A stretch of DNA of 64,000 bases from positions 220,964-284,963 of the forward strand of contig NZ_VEDF01000006.1 in NCBI RefSeq assembly GCF_007677725.1. Reading direction: 5' to 3'. The position numbers and the translations under genes are program-made. Source of the stretch: Pseudomonas sp. URMO17WK12:I11 (lineage in GTDB: Bacteria; Pseudomonadota; Gammaproteobacteria; Pseudomonadales; Pseudomonadaceae). The notes under the pieces were generated by a model. That model was not told the origin of the DNA, made no database searches, and saw only the letters and a list, made by a program, of their open reading frames with translations. Of this stretch, positions 36,426-44,749 are shown piece after piece (the first letter of the stretch is position 1; every line of letters begins with the position of its first letter).

Positions 36426-37802
36426 TCAGCCGAACAGGCTGGCTTCCACGTCGAGCCCGGCATCACGCATCTGCGCCAGCTTGTAGCGCAAGGTGCGTGG
36501 GCTGATGCCCAACTTTTCCGCCGCTTCCTTGCGTCGCCCGCGCTCGGCGCGCAGGGTGTCGATGATCATCTGATACTCATGCCGACGCAGGTCATCACCC
36601 AGGGCGGAAGCATCGGATGGCAGCTCCGCCAATGATGGCGATTTAATGGCCATAGAGGCCATTGACAAGGGAATGGCGCCGGCCAGACAGAAATCCGCCG
36701 CCTCAATGACCCCGCCCTGCTGCAGGATCAGCGCCCGCTGCAAGGCGTTGTCCAGCTCGCGCACATTGCCCGGCCAGGCGTGAGATTGCAGGCAGCTCCG
36801 GGCCTCGGCGGACAGGCGCACCGGCGCATGCTTCATTTTCGCTACATGGCGCGCCAACAGCCGCTCGGCCAATGGCAGGATGTCATCCCGGCGCTCGCGC
36901 AGCGGCTGCCAGGCCAAGGGGAAGACCGACAGGCGATAGTACAAGTCCTCGCGAAAGCGCCCCGCCGCCACTTCGCCCAGCAGGTCGCGATTGGTGGTAG
37001 CCAGCACGCGGATATCCAGGCTGATCGGCTTGCGCCCGCCCACCCGCTCCACTTCACGCTCCTGCAGCACGCGCAGCAGCTTGGCCTGCAGACCCAACGG
37101 CATTTCGGAAATCTCGTCGAGCAACAGGGTGCCGCCATCGGCCTGCTCGAACTTGCCGGCCTGAGCGGCGATGGCACCAGTAAACGCGCCCTTTTCATGG
37201 CCGAACAGCGTGGCTTCGAGCATGTTGTCCGGGATCGCAGCGCAGTTGATCGCTACGAACGGCTGGGCCGCACGCGGCGATTGCTGATGAATGAAGCGCG
37301 CCAGTACTTCCTTGCCGGTGCCCGACTCGCCAGAGATCAGCACCGTCGAGTCGCTGCGCGCCACCCGCGCGGCCAGCTCCAGCAGTTGCCGGCTGGCCGC
37401 CTCGCAAGCCACCGGGCCATCCTCCTCGGCATCGGGCAAGCGTCCGGCAGCGTGGCGCTCGACCAACCCGAGCAGTGCATTGGGCTCGAACGGCTTGACC
37501 AGGTAATCGGCCGCACCTTGGCGCATGGCCTCCACCGCGCGCTCGATCGCAGCATGGGCGGTCATCAGCAACACCGGCAACTGCGGCTGCTGGCGACGCA
37601 ACAACGCCAACAGCTGGTGACCATCCATTCCCGGCATATTGACGTCGCTGACCACCAGGCTGTAGGCCTCTTGCGCCACGGCCTGCAACGCCTCCTCGGC
37701 ACTGCCGACGGCATCGAAGGCAAAGCCCCCGAGCTCGAGGGTATCGCCGAGCGCTTGGCGCAAGACGCGGTCGTCCTCGACCAGCAGGACCTTGATGCTC
37801 AT
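36426..37802 (-). CDS. fleR: Sigma-54 response regulator FleR
   Basis: The protein has 458 aa from the ATG at 37802, which shares one base with the fleS stop (TGATG). It has a receiver domain (phospho-Asp in [13 protein letters not shown]), an AAA+ domain (Walker A in [13 protein letters not shown], sigma-54 contact loop GAFTGA), and a Fis-type helix-turn-helix ([20 protein letters not shown]). Phosphorylated by FleS, it activates basal-body and hook genes. Confidence 0.97.
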   Translation of the reverse strand: MSIKVLLVEDDRVLRQALGDTLELGGFAFDAVGSAEEALQAVAQEAYSLVVSDVNMPGMDGHQLLALLRRQQPQLPVLLMTAHAAIERAVEAMRQGAADYLVKPFEPNALLGLVERHAAGRLPDAEEDGPVACEAASRQLLELAARVARSDSTVLISGESGTGKEVLARFIHQQSPRAAQPFVAINCAAIPDNMLEATLFGHEKGAFTGAIAAQAGKFEQADGGTLLLDEISEMPLGLQAKLLRVLQEREVERVGGRKPISLDIRVLATTNRDLLGEVAAGRFREDLYYRLSVFPLAWQPLRERRDDILPLAERLLARHVAKMKHAPVRLSAEARSCLQSHAWPGNVRELDNALQRALILQQGGVIEAADFCLAGAIPLSMASMAIKSPSLAELPSDASALGDDLRRHEYQMIIDTLRAERGRRKEAAEKLGISPRTLRYKLAQMRDAGLDVEASLFG

Positions 37803-39019
37803 CACCGCGACTCCGCAGGCAGGCAGGCGAGCAGCGGTAGCTCGACCCTGACGCAGGTGCCGCGACCGACCTTCGAGCGTATGGCCAGCGTGCCATGGTG
37901 CGCCCGCACCACGGCCTTGACCACCGCCAGCCCCAGGCCTGTGCCGGTGGCCTTGGTGGTCAGGAAGGGTTCACCCAGGCGGCTCAGCAATTCGGCGTCG
38001 ATACCACTGCCGGCATCGCTGATGGCCAGGTTCAGCGTGTCGCCACGGCGCCACAGATGCACCTTCACGCGCGCCGGGCCGCTACTGGCCTGCAAGGCGT
38101 TTTCGATCACATTGAGCAGCGCCCCGACCAGGGTGTCGCGGTTGCACAGCAGTTCGCCCAGGTGAGTGTCGCACTGCCAGCGTACGCCGTGCCCCTGCAC
38201 GTGGGCTTGAGCAGCGTGTTGAAGCGCCTGAAACAAGGCCTTGGGCGTGAGTCGATCGGTAAGCGGCAACTCGCCGCGGGCGAACACCAGCATGTCGCGC
38301 ACCTGATGCTCGAGCTCATGCAGGCGCTCTTTAAGACTGCCGGCGAAGCGTTGCCGAGTAGCCGGCGCCAGCTCGCGTTCGGCGTCGGCCAAATGACTGG
38401 CATAGAGCATGGCTGCAGTCAGCGGCGTACGGATCTGATGCGCAAGCGAGGCGACCATGCGCCCGAGCGACGATAAGCGCTCATGGCGCGCCAGCTGGTC
38501 TTGCAGACGACGGGTTTCGGTCAGGTCGTTGAGCAGCACCAGTTGCCCCGGTTCGGCGTCGAGCGAACGCGTGGCGATCGACAGGCGACGACCGTCACGC
38601 AGGGACACTTCATGACCGTCGTCCTTGCGCGGGGCGAAGCTGCGGGCGATCACTTCGCGCCACAGCTGACCGACCAACGGCTCGCCCAGCAGCTGACAGG
38701 CAGCCGGGTTGGCTTCGCGCACCCGGCCCTGGTCGTCGATCACGATCACGCCACCGGGCAACAGGTCGAGCAGGTTCTGCAGACGATTGGCCAGGCGTTC
38801 CTTCTCGTTCAGCTCGGCCATGCGCTGCGCGCCCACTACCGCCAGCTCGCCCTTGAGCTCGCTGACCCGGGCTTCGAGCATGCTGTAGGACTGGTTGAGT
38901 TGGCTGGAGACCTGGTTGAACAAGGCAAAAGCCTGCTCCAGGCCCTGTCGAGACTCCTGTTCGACCGGGGTGCGCCCCTGCAGATCAGGGACTCGGGAAA
39001 CGTGGGCGGCCTGGGGCAT
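37802..39019 (-). CDS. fleS: Sensor histidine kinase FleS
   Basis: The 405-aa cytosolic kinase has no membrane segment. A coiled N-terminus is followed by a PAS domain (LLDLLPGGVIVIDDQGRVREA), the H box (MVASLAHQIRTPLTAAM), and the N and G boxes of the ATPase (ISDAGSGIDAELL, then TGLGLAVVKAVVRAHHG). It phosphorylates FleR. Its own upstream region is the highly repetitive 39020-40348 interval. Confidence 0.96.
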   Translation of the reverse strand: MPQAAHVSRVPDLQGRTPVEQESRQGLEQAFALFNQVSSQLNQSYSMLEARVSELKGELAVVGAQRMAELNEKERLANRLQNLLDLLPGGVIVIDDQGRVREANPAACQLLGEPLVGQLWREVIARSFAPRKDDGHEVSLRDGRRLSIATRSLDAEPGQLVLLNDLTETRRLQDQLARHERLSSLGRMVASLAHQIRTPLTAAMLYASHLADAERELAPATRQRFAGSLKERLHELEHQVRDMLVFARGELPLTDRLTPKALFQALQHAAQAHVQGHGVRWQCDTHLGELLCNRDTLVGALLNVIENALQASSGPARVKVHLWRRGDTLNLAISDAGSGIDAELLSRLGEPFLTTKATGTGLGLAVVKAVVRAHHGTLAIRSKVGRGTCVRVELPLLACLPAESR

Positions 39020-39073
39020 CGTGCTTTCTCGCGTGGCTGACCGTCATAAAAACGGTGTGATGCCAATGGTGTA

Positions 39074-39087
39074 GCAATAGGCGTGCC
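39074..39087 (-). promoter_or_regulatory. Sigma-54 promoter of fleSR
   Basis: On the minus strand GGCACGCCTATTGC (followed by T) places GG and GC 10 bases apart, with a good TTGCT -12 box. The start near 39062 gives a leader of about 43 bases before fleS. FleQ-dependent sigma-54 transcription of fleSR is established in Pseudomonas. Confidence 0.8.
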
Positions 39088-39095
39088 GGGGATGA

Positions 39096-39114
39096 GGGGG
39101 GGGGGGGGGGGGGG
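39096..39114. repeat. Homopolymer of 19 G (C on the fleS strand)
   Basis: Nineteen consecutive G lie eight bases upstream of the -24 element of the fleS promoter. Copies 2 and 3 have ordinary sequence (GGGAGATTGCTG or GTGAGATTGCCC) at the same place. Such runs are prone to slippage in cells and to error in sequencing. Confidence 0.85.
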
Positions 39115-39158
39115 TGGCCTGGGGCGAACGGTTTGAGGTCTGTGGCGTGACGCAGACC

Positions 39159-39441
39159 GAGCGCCGCCCGCGCGGCGCATCGCGAGCTGCGCTCGCTCCT
39201 ACGTTTGTTTCGGGCCAATTATTCCTGGGGGATTTACGCGCGGGCGCCTTGGTGCATGGCAAGGCGGTCGCGCACGCCTGTAACAGGCGATACTGGCCCG
39301 AAACAAACGGCGATCGCGCACGCTGCAACAGGCAATACTGGCCCGAAACAAACGGCTGTCGCGCACGCTGCAACAGGCGATACTGGCCCGAACAAACGTA
39401 GGAGCGAGCAGAGCTCGCGATGCGCCGCGCGGGCGGCGCTC
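39159..39441. repeat. REP inverted pair (REPIN-like), copy 1
   Basis: A 58-bp arm (39159-39216), containing GAGCGCCGCCCG, GCGCTCGCTCCTACG and TTTGTTTCGGGCC, is mirrored by an inverted arm at 39385-39441. The REP core GTAGGAGCGAGC also occurs at the right end of this window. The minisatellite lies between the arms. Confidence 0.85.
39265..39400. repeat. 45-46 bp minisatellite, three units (copy 1)
   Basis: Units start at 39265, 39311 and 39356. The consensus is CGGTCGCGCACGCTGCAACA, then GGCGATACTGGCCCGAAACA plus a few bases. They are direct and nearly contiguous, with a few substitutions between units. No unique spacers are present. Confidence 0.88.
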
Positions 39442-39562
39442 GATCTTCGCCCCAACATCAAACCCAAGGCATGCACCCAAGGCAAAAATCAATTTTCCGC
39501 CTGATCCTCGCCGCCCCTGCACCGTGCTTTCTCGCGTGGCTGACCGTCATGAAAACGGTGTA

Positions 39563-39576
39563 GCAATAGGCTGGCC
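39563..39576 (-). promoter_or_regulatory. Sigma-54 promoter-like element in copy 2
   Basis: The minus strand reads GGCCAGCCTATTGC, with correct GG-N10-GC spacing and the same TTGCT box as the fleS promoter. It departs from consensus just after the GG (CCA in place of CAC). It points toward fleS, about 540 bp away. Confidence 0.5.
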
Positions 39577-39633
39577 GGGGATGGGAGATTGCTGTGGGGC
39601 GAACAGTTCGAGGTCTGTGGCGTGACGCAGACC

Positions 39634-39915
39634 GAGCGCCGCCCGCGCGGCGCATCGCGAGCTGCGCTCGCTCCTACGTTTGTTTCGGGCCAATTATTCC
39701 CGGGGGATTTGCGCGCGGGCGCCTGGGTGCATGGCAAGGCGGTCGCGCACGCCTGTAACAGGCGATACTGGCCCGAAACAACGGCGGTCGCGCACGCTGC
39801 AACAGGCAATACTGGCCCGAAACAAAGGCGATCGCGCACGCTGCAACAGGCGATACCGGCCCGAAACAAACGTAGGAGCGAGCAGAGCTCGCGATGCGCC
39901 GCGCGGGCGGCGCTC
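39634..39915. repeat. REP inverted pair, copy 2
   Basis: Arms at 39634-39691 and 39858-39915 repeat the arms of copy 1 with very few differences and again flank the minisatellite. Confidence 0.85.
39740..39873. repeat. 45 bp minisatellite, three units (copy 2)
   Basis: Units begin at 39740, 39785 and 39829. One unit lacks single bases relative to copy 1 (for example AAACAACGG versus AAACAAACGG), showing independent drift since duplication. Confidence 0.88.
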
Positions 39916-40036
39916 GATCTTCGCCCCAACATCAAACCCAAGGCATGCACCCAAGGCAAAAATCAATCTTCCGCCTGATCCTCGCCGCCCCTGCACCGTG
40001 CTTTCTCGCGTGGCTGACCGTCATAAAAACGGTGTA

Positions 40037-40050
40037 GCAATAGGCTGGCC
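40037..40050 (-). promoter_or_regulatory. Sigma-54 promoter-like element in copy 3
   Basis: It has the same GGCCAGCCTATTGC core as copy 2, on the minus strand, directed toward fleS about 1.0 kb away. Confidence 0.5.
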
Positions 40051-40107
40051 GGGGATGTGAGATTGCCCTGGGGCGAACGGTTCGAGGTCTGTGGCGTGAC
40101 GCAGATC

Positions 40108-40301
40108 GAGCGCCGCCCGCGCGGCGCATCGCGAGCTGCGCTCGCTCCTACGTTTGTTTCGGGCCAATTATTCCTGGGGGATTTTGCGCGCGGGCGCCCG
40201 GGTACATGGCAAGGCGGTCGCGCACGCTGCAACAGGCGATACCGGCCCGAAACAAACGTAGGAGCGAGCAGAGCTCGCGATGCGCCGCGCGGGCGGCGCT
40301 C
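40108..40301. repeat. REP inverted pair, copy 3
   Basis: The left arm starts at 40108 and the right arm spans 40244-40301. The single 43-bp minisatellite unit at 40215-40257 lies between them and runs into the right arm. Confidence 0.85.
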
Positions 40302-40348
40302 GATCTTCACCCCAACATCAAACCCAAGGCATGCACCCAAGGCAACAA

Positions 40349-41824
40349 TCAATCTTCCGCCTGATCCTCACCACCCTGGCGACTCATGCCGTACTTGCGC
40401 ATCTTCTCGACCAACGTAGTGCGGCGAATGCGCAGGCGCTCGGCGGCGCGCGCCACGATGCCGTTGGCATCGTCCAGCGCCTGCTGGATCAGGCCCTGCT
40501 CCAGGCTGCCCAGGTAGTCCTTCAGATCCAGGCCTTCAGGTGGCAACATCGCCGCATTGCTGAAGTTCGGCGCGTGACCGTTGATCGCCACCCGCTCTTC
40601 CAGGTCGCTGCGCAGGCTGTCGACGAGTTGTTCGTCCTCATCGTCGATGTAGCGGAACTTCTTCGGCAGCTCCGACACCCCGATCACCCCGTACGGGTGC
40701 ATGATCGCCATGCGTTCGACCAGGTTGGCCAGTTCACGCACGTTGCCCGGCCAGCCGTGACGGCACAGCGACATGATGGCCGCCGAGTTGAAGCGGATCG
40801 AGCCACGCTTCTCGTGCTCCATGCGCGAGATCAGCTCATTCATCAGCAGCGGAATGTCTTCGACCCGCTCACGCAGCGGCGCCATCTCGATCGGGAAGAC
40901 GTTGAGGCGGTAGTACAGGTCCTCGCGGAAGGTCCCCTCCTCGATCATGCTCTCCAGGTTCTTGTGGGTCGCGGCGATGATGCGCACATCGATGCTCTGG
41001 GTCTTGTTGCTACCCACCCGCTCGAAGGTGCGCTCCTGCAATACCCGCAGCAGCTTGACCTGCATCGGCAACGGCATGTCGCCAATCTCGTCGAGGAATA
41101 ACGTACCGCCATTGGCCAGCTCGAAGCGCCCGGCGCGGCTGGTGATCGCACCGGTGAACGCGCCTTTTTCATGGCCGAACAGCTCGCTCTCCAGCAGCTC
41201 GGCCGGAATCGCCCCGCAGTTGACCGGCACGAACGGCGCTTCACGGCGCTTGGAATGGTAGTGCAGGTTGCGCGCGACCACCTCCTTGCCGGTGCCGGAC
41301 TCGCCCAGGATCAACACACTGGCATCGGTATCGGCGACCTGCTGCATCATCTGCCGCACATGCTGGATCGCGCGACTGGTGCCGACCAGGCTGCGGAACA
41401 GATTGGGTTCGCGTTGACGGCCGCGCTCACGCGCCTGGTCGTACATCTCGCGATAGACCTGGGCGCGGTGCAGCGAATCGAGCAGCTGGCTATAGCTGGG
41501 CGGCATTTCCAGGTTCGACAGCACCCGGCGACGCTGTTCGTCCGGGAACTCCGCCGAAGAAATTTCGCCAATCAGCAACACCGGAAGGAACTCATCCCAC
41601 CCGGCCACTGTCTTAAGGAGCCCGAGGACACTGCCGGGGGCGTTGACGGTACCGATGAGCACGCAGAGCACTTCTCGGCTCGAAGACAGTCCGCCCACCA
41701 TCTGCTGCCAGTCCTGGCTCGAGCAGGGCAGGTTTTCTTCGCCGAGAAAGTTCAGGACCACCGCCAGATCGCGGCGGCGGGCGCTGTCGTCATCGATCAG
41801 GAGAATCTTGGTTTCACGCCACAT
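40349..41824 (-). CDS. fleQ: Flagellar master regulator FleQ
   Basis: The protein has 491 aa. The N-terminal FleQ domain is an atypical receiver without a clear phospho-acceptor Asp. The AAA+ domain carries Walker [14 protein letters not shown] and the GAFTGA loop, and the Fis-type helix-turn-helix is at the C-terminus ([21 protein letters not shown]). FleQ activates sigma-54 flagellar promoters, is restrained by FleN and binds c-di-GMP. Its last codons (GGEDQAED) are copied at the ends of the downstream repeat units. Confidence 0.98.
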   Translation of the reverse strand: MWRETKILLIDDDSARRRDLAVVLNFLGEENLPCSSQDWQQMVGGLSSSREVLCVLIGTVNAPGSVLGLLKTVAGWDEFLPVLLIGEISSAEFPDEQRRRVLSNLEMPPSYSQLLDSLHRAQVYREMYDQARERGRQREPNLFRSLVGTSRAIQHVRQMMQQVADTDASVLILGESGTGKEVVARNLHYHSKRREAPFVPVNCGAIPAELLESELFGHEKGAFTGAITSRAGRFELANGGTLFLDEIGDMPLPMQVKLLRVLQERTFERVGSNKTQSIDVRIIAATHKNLESMIEEGTFREDLYYRLNVFPIEMAPLRERVEDIPLLMNELISRMEHEKRGSIRFNSAAIMSLCRHGWPGNVRELANLVERMAIMHPYGVIGVSELPKKFRYIDDEDEQLVDSLRSDLEERVAINGHAPNFSNAAMLPPEGLDLKDYLGSLEQGLIQQALDDANGIVARAAERLRIRRTTLVEKMRKYGMSRQGGEDQAED

Positions 41825-41928
41825 GCAATAGCAACTTCCCTAGTCATATCGGCGCCCGGGAGGGGCAAGCTCGACATCTCCGACTGAATGGTCAGTGTTC
41901 GGACGTCTGAAATTCGAAAACAGCCACT

Positions 41929-41957
41929 AGTAAAGTCAAAAAAACCTATACAGTCAA
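41929..41957 (-). promoter_or_regulatory. Possible sigma-70 promoter of fleQ
   Basis: The minus strand has TTGACT (41952-41957), a 17-base spacer containing a T run, and TTTACT (41929-41934) in the AT-rich 166-bp gap before fleQ. The leader would be about 100 bases. A sigma-70 promoter for fleQ is known in P. aeruginosa; the -10 match here is only moderate. Confidence 0.45.
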
Positions 41958-41990
41958 ATTAATGGCGCACGGATTTTTGTACATCTGTGG

Positions 41991-42287
41991 TCAGGTGAAC
42001 AGATGGTATACCTTAGCCGCATTTTTCGCCTGACGGATTTGTGTCATCTCGTCGACTATTGATTGACGTTCACCACTTGCAACATCAATCAATTGCCCGT
42101 ACACCGCCAGCAGCGACTCCAGGCTCGAACGTACCTGCGCCTCATTGCTGAGCGCCTCGCTCAACACGTCTTCGACACAGACGCGGCACGCCAGGTCGAG
42201 TTCGCCGACCGCCTGCCAGTCCCGACTGGCCAATGCCGCCAGCAACTCATCCCGCGTGCGCTCGATGCGCTCGATCACCTGGCTCAT
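41991..42287 (-). CDS. fliT: Flagellar chaperone FliT-like protein
   Basis: This 98-aa helical protein (MSQVIERIERTRDELLAALA) fits FliT by size and by position right after fliS (15-bp gap). FliT chaperones the cap protein FliD and interacts with the export apparatus. Sequence conservation in this family is low, so position is the main support. Confidence 0.75.
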   Translation of the reverse strand: MSQVIERIERTRDELLAALASRDWQAVGELDLACRVCVEDVLSEALSNEAQVRSSLESLLAVYGQLIDVASGERQSIVDEMTQIRQAKNAAKVYHLFT

Positions 42288-42302
42288 GCTTGCTCCTGAT
42301 AT

Positions 42303-42698
42303 TCAGGGGACCATCGACGGCGCGCCGATCGCGTCCCAACCTTCCTTGACGGTGGTCAGCAAGTCCCGAACCTCGTCCAGGATCGCTGGGTCGTTCTTCA
42401 TGTTGGCTTCGCTCAGGCGCCGGGTCATGTACAGGTACAGATTGTCCAGACGCGTGAGCTCTGCGGTCATGTTGTCGCGGTCGAGGCCTTCGCGCAGGCC
42501 GCCGATGATACCGATCGCCTTGCCGATCGCGATGCCCTTGCCGGCGATGTCCTTGCGCTGCAGCGCACCGCTGGCCTGGGCGATACGGTCCAGGCCACCT
42601 TCCATCAGCATTTGCACCAGGCGATGCGGGCTCGCCTCGGAGGTCTGCGCCTGGGCGCCGATCTTCTGGTATTGCCGAAGGGCTAACATTGGATTCAT
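42303..42698 (-). CDS. fliS: Flagellin chaperone FliS
   Basis: The protein has 131 aa from the ATG at 42698, with GAGG seven bases upstream. It has the FliS hallmarks MLALRQYQKIGAQAQ, then PHRLVQMLMEGGLDRIAQA, then YLYMTRRLSEANM. It keeps flagellin unfolded for export. A sigma-28 promoter lies directly upstream, so it should be expressed together with fliC. Confidence 0.95.
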   Translation of the reverse strand: MNPMLALRQYQKIGAQAQTSEASPHRLVQMLMEGGLDRIAQASGALQRKDIAGKGIAIGKAIGIIGGLREGLDRDNMTAELTRLDNLYLYMTRRLSEANMKNDPAILDEVRDLLTTVKEGWDAIGAPSMVP

Positions 42699-42736
42699 GG
42701 GGTACCTCGTCACCACGGGGTTGCTGTATGACCGGG

Positions 42737-42763
42737 CTATCGGCGCGGCGTCAAAAAACTTTA
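42737..42763 (-). promoter_or_regulatory. Sigma-28 (FliA) promoter of fliS-fliT
   Basis: On the minus strand TAAAGTTT, 11 bases, then GCCGATAG match the FliA consensus TAAAGTTT-N11-GCCGATAA at all but the last base. It lies just after the fliD terminator and about 40 bases before the fliS ATG. Confidence 0.82.
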
Positions 42764-42774
42764 GCGAGAATACG

Positions 42775-42811
42775 AAAAGCCCGACAGCACGTCACGCGCT
42801 GCCGGGCTTTT
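42775..42811 (-). terminator. Rho-independent terminator after fliD
   Basis: The minus strand reads AAAAGCCCGGCAGC, a 9-base loop, then GCTGTCGGGCTTTT, with one mismatch and a terminal T run. It lies 23 bp after the fliD stop and separates fliD from fliST. Confidence 0.85.
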
Positions 42812-42834
42812 GGCACTGCCAGGGCCAGGCCTGA

Positions 42835-44244
42835 TCAGGAATTCTTCTTCTGCGCCGCCATGGCCTCGAAGATCGACAACACGCTGTCGCGCTGGGCGTT
42901 CAACTGGCCCACCACGGTGTCCATGTTGTTGTACTTCTTGGTCAGCGAAGCTTCGAGATCCTTGATACGCGCATCCAGCGAACTCTGCTCGAGGTCCAGG
43001 CGTTTTTTTGCCACCTCCAGGGATTTGCTCCGCTCATCGAGCACGCCACCTGAGGCCGTGAATGGCTCCATGGCCTTGGTCATGCGATCGAGCAGTCCAC
43101 CGTCGCCATTGAACAGGTTCTGCACCTCGCCGCCGAGCTTCTGCTCAGTGATCGCCTTGGTGAACTTGGTGCTGTCGAACTCCAGCAGGCCGGTACCCTG
43201 AACGGTGTTGATGCCCAGCTGCGAGAGCACGCTGAGTTGCCCGGAACCGTTGGTGCCCGGCACCACCAGCTCGTTGCGCAGCGACGTCAGCATGCTGCGT
43301 ACGGCAGGATCACCCGCCAGTGCCGGCGACTTCCAGGAGCCGTCCGCAGCCTTGGTCGACACGCTCACGGTGTTGATCGCCCCAACCAACGCGTTATACG
43401 CATCGACGAACGACTGCACCGACTTCTTCAGCCCATCGGTGTTGGCCGTGACGGTGATGGCAACCGGCGACAGGGTTTCGGTCTTGGACAGCAGCTCGAA
43501 GGTCATGCCGCTGATGGCGTTGTCGACCTTGTTCGACTTGCTGGTGAGCTTCATGCCGTCGATTTCGAACTCGGCGCCCTTGGCCAGGTCGCCCACACGC
43601 CCTGCTCCACCGGCATCGCTCATCTGCGCTGTCGGGTCGATGGTCAGCGCGCCGGACACCGAGATGTCGGACCCTTTGCCCATGGTCTCGGAGCTCAGCA
43701 CCAGGCGCGAGCCGGTGCCGTCATTGACGATGTTGGCAGTGAAGCCTTTGGCCGTGGCCTGCGCGTTGATCGCGTCACGGGTCTGCTGCAGCGTGGCATT
43801 GGCCGGCAAGTTCACATCGACGTTGACGCCGTTCTGCGTCAGCGTCAGGGTACCGCCGCTGGCCGAGACCACCGAATTGGCATCGGTGAAGCGCTGGCTG
43901 GCAACGCGTGAAGCGGTAGCCAACTGCGAAACCTGAATCGAATAGTTGCCGTTGACCGCCGCACTGCCGGCGGTGGCCTTGACGTATTTGTCGTTGGAGC
44001 TGGCAGCCGTCGAGCCGATGAAGGCCGGGTTGGCGCTGTCGTTGAGCTTGCCCAGTGCGGTCTTGTAGGCGGCCAGCGCACTCTTGAGGCTGCCGACGGC
44101 AGAGATCGACGCGGTGTTGGCTGAGGTACGGCGATCCAGCTGGCCCTGCTTGGGGGTTTTTTCGGCGTCAACCAGGGCCTTTACGATGGCCGTAGTGTCA
44201 AGGCCGGAACCCAGGCCCAAACTCGGTAGAATTGGACTTGCCAT
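42835..44244 (-). CDS. fliD: Flagellar cap protein FliD
   Basis: The protein has 469 aa from the ATG at 44244, with AGGAGG upstream (MASPILPSLGLGSGLDTTAI). Coiled N- and C-terminal ends (VKALVDAEKTPKQGQLD; SLDARIKDLEASLTKKYNNM) flank the variable domain that forms the filament cap. FliD also mediates mucin adhesion in P. aeruginosa. A GCCGAGC/GCTCGGC hairpin lies in its leader at 44268-44290. flaG is immediately upstream. Confidence 0.96.
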   Translation of the reverse strand: MASPILPSLGLGSGLDTTAIVKALVDAEKTPKQGQLDRRTSANTASISAVGSLKSALAAYKTALGKLNDSANPAFIGSTAASSNDKYVKATAGSAAVNGNYSIQVSQLATASRVASQRFTDANSVVSASGGTLTLTQNGVNVDVNLPANATLQQTRDAINAQATAKGFTANIVNDGTGSRLVLSSETMGKGSDISVSGALTIDPTAQMSDAGGAGRVGDLAKGAEFEIDGMKLTSKSNKVDNAISGMTFELLSKTETLSPVAITVTANTDGLKKSVQSFVDAYNALVGAINTVSVSTKAADGSWKSPALAGDPAVRSMLTSLRNELVVPGTNGSGQLSVLSQLGINTVQGTGLLEFDSTKFTKAITEQKLGGEVQNLFNGDGGLLDRMTKAMEPFTASGGVLDERSKSLEVAKKRLDLEQSSLDARIKDLEASLTKKYNNMDTVVGQLNAQRDSVLSIFEAMAAQKKNS

Positions 44245-44325
44245 TACATCCTCCTTTTCTGGTTGGCGCCGAGCACCACGATCGCTCGGCAACACCGGTA
44301 CTTCTGTTCTTATGAACGCGCAGCG

Positions 44326-44679
44326 TCACGCCTTGGCGTCGAACAGCAAGCTGTTGACGTCCTGCAGGCTGCGCGCGAGCTCCAGGGCGGTTTCCGACGG
44401 AATCTGCCGGATCACTTCGCCGCTGTCACGGGCGACGACCTTGACCACCCACGTACCGGTGGAGTCATCGACCGAAAATTCCAGGTTGCGTTGCAACGAC
44501 TGGACGAAATCCTGAATGTCCTGCACGGCCGAATGCAACTCGGCCTCGCTCTTCGGAGCGTCTTGCTGCGATGCCTGGCGGTTCGGCGCTTGCGCCTTGT
44601 CCGTCGCCTCATCCTTGTAGATGTTGGCGGCTGCCGTAGCCATCTGATACGACGGGCTTGCCTTGACGCTGATGTCCAT
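44326..44679 (-). CDS. flaG: FlaG-family protein
   Basis: The protein has 117 aa. The C-terminal half has the FlaG signature LQRNLEFSVDDSTGTWVVKV, followed by IRQIPSETALELARSL. FlaG proteins influence filament length. It lies between fliC and fliD, as in other polar flagellates, downstream of the fliC terminator. Confidence 0.93.
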   Translation of the reverse strand: MDISVKASPSYQMATAAANIYKDEATDKAQAPNRQASQQDAPKSEAELHSAVQDIQDFVQSLQRNLEFSVDDSTGTWVVKVVARDSGEVIRQIPSETALELARSLQDVNSLLFDAKA

Positions 44680-44703
44680 CGCACTTCACCTCTAAAAGTA
44701 AAA

Positions 44704-44733
44704 GGCGAGAGCGTGCACATGCACCCTCTCGCC
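44704..44733 (-). terminator. Rho-independent terminator after fliC
   Basis: The minus strand reads GGCGAGAG, a 14-base interior that can itself pair (GTGC/GCAC), then CTCTCGCC followed by TTTTACTTTTA. It ends the fliC transcript 17 bp after the stop. Confidence 0.9.
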
Positions 44734-44749
44734 ACACTTCATCGCGCGA

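Larger units (their letters stand above)
39020..39522. repeat. Triplicated fleQ-fleS intergenic unit, copy 1 (fleS-proximal)
   Basis: This is the first of three direct copies filling the 1.33-kb gene-free interval. Each copy starts with CGTGCTTTCTCGCGTGGCTG, the sequence just before the fleS ATG, and ends in a copy of the last fleQ codons (encoding GGEDQAE plus stop on the minus strand). Copy 1 is about 503 bp. It contains a sigma-54 promoter, a 19-G run, a REP inverted pair and three 45-bp minisatellite units. Confidence 0.92.
39523..39996. repeat. Triplicated fleQ-fleS intergenic unit, copy 2
   Basis: This is the middle copy, about 474 bp. It is nearly identical to copy 1 except that the G run is replaced by normal sequence. 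It has a second sigma-54-like element (39563-39576), a REP inverted pair (39634-39915) and three minisatellite units. It ends, like copy 1, with the fleQ-tail sequence CTGATCCTCGCCGCCCCTGC. Confidence 0.92.
39997..40375. repeat. Triplicated fleQ-fleS intergenic unit, copy 3 (fleQ-proximal)
   Basis: This copy is about 379 bp. It is shorter because it holds only one minisatellite unit (40215-40257). It has the third sigma-54-like element (40037-40050) and a REP inverted pair (40108-40301). Its end is the genuine 3' end of fleQ, which identifies the source of the fleQ-tail fragments in the other copies. Confidence 0.92.

Noticed and set aside
39020..40375. CRISPR-like array
   Set aside because: The short units are nearly contiguous direct repeats without unique spacers, they lie inside REP arms, and no cas genes are present.
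39044..40419. Long open frames of 65-156 codons on both strands in the fleQ-fleS interval
   Set aside because: They arise from GC-rich repeats, recur in each copy in the same form, lack ribosome-binding sites and encode Arg/Ala-rich low-complexity peptides.
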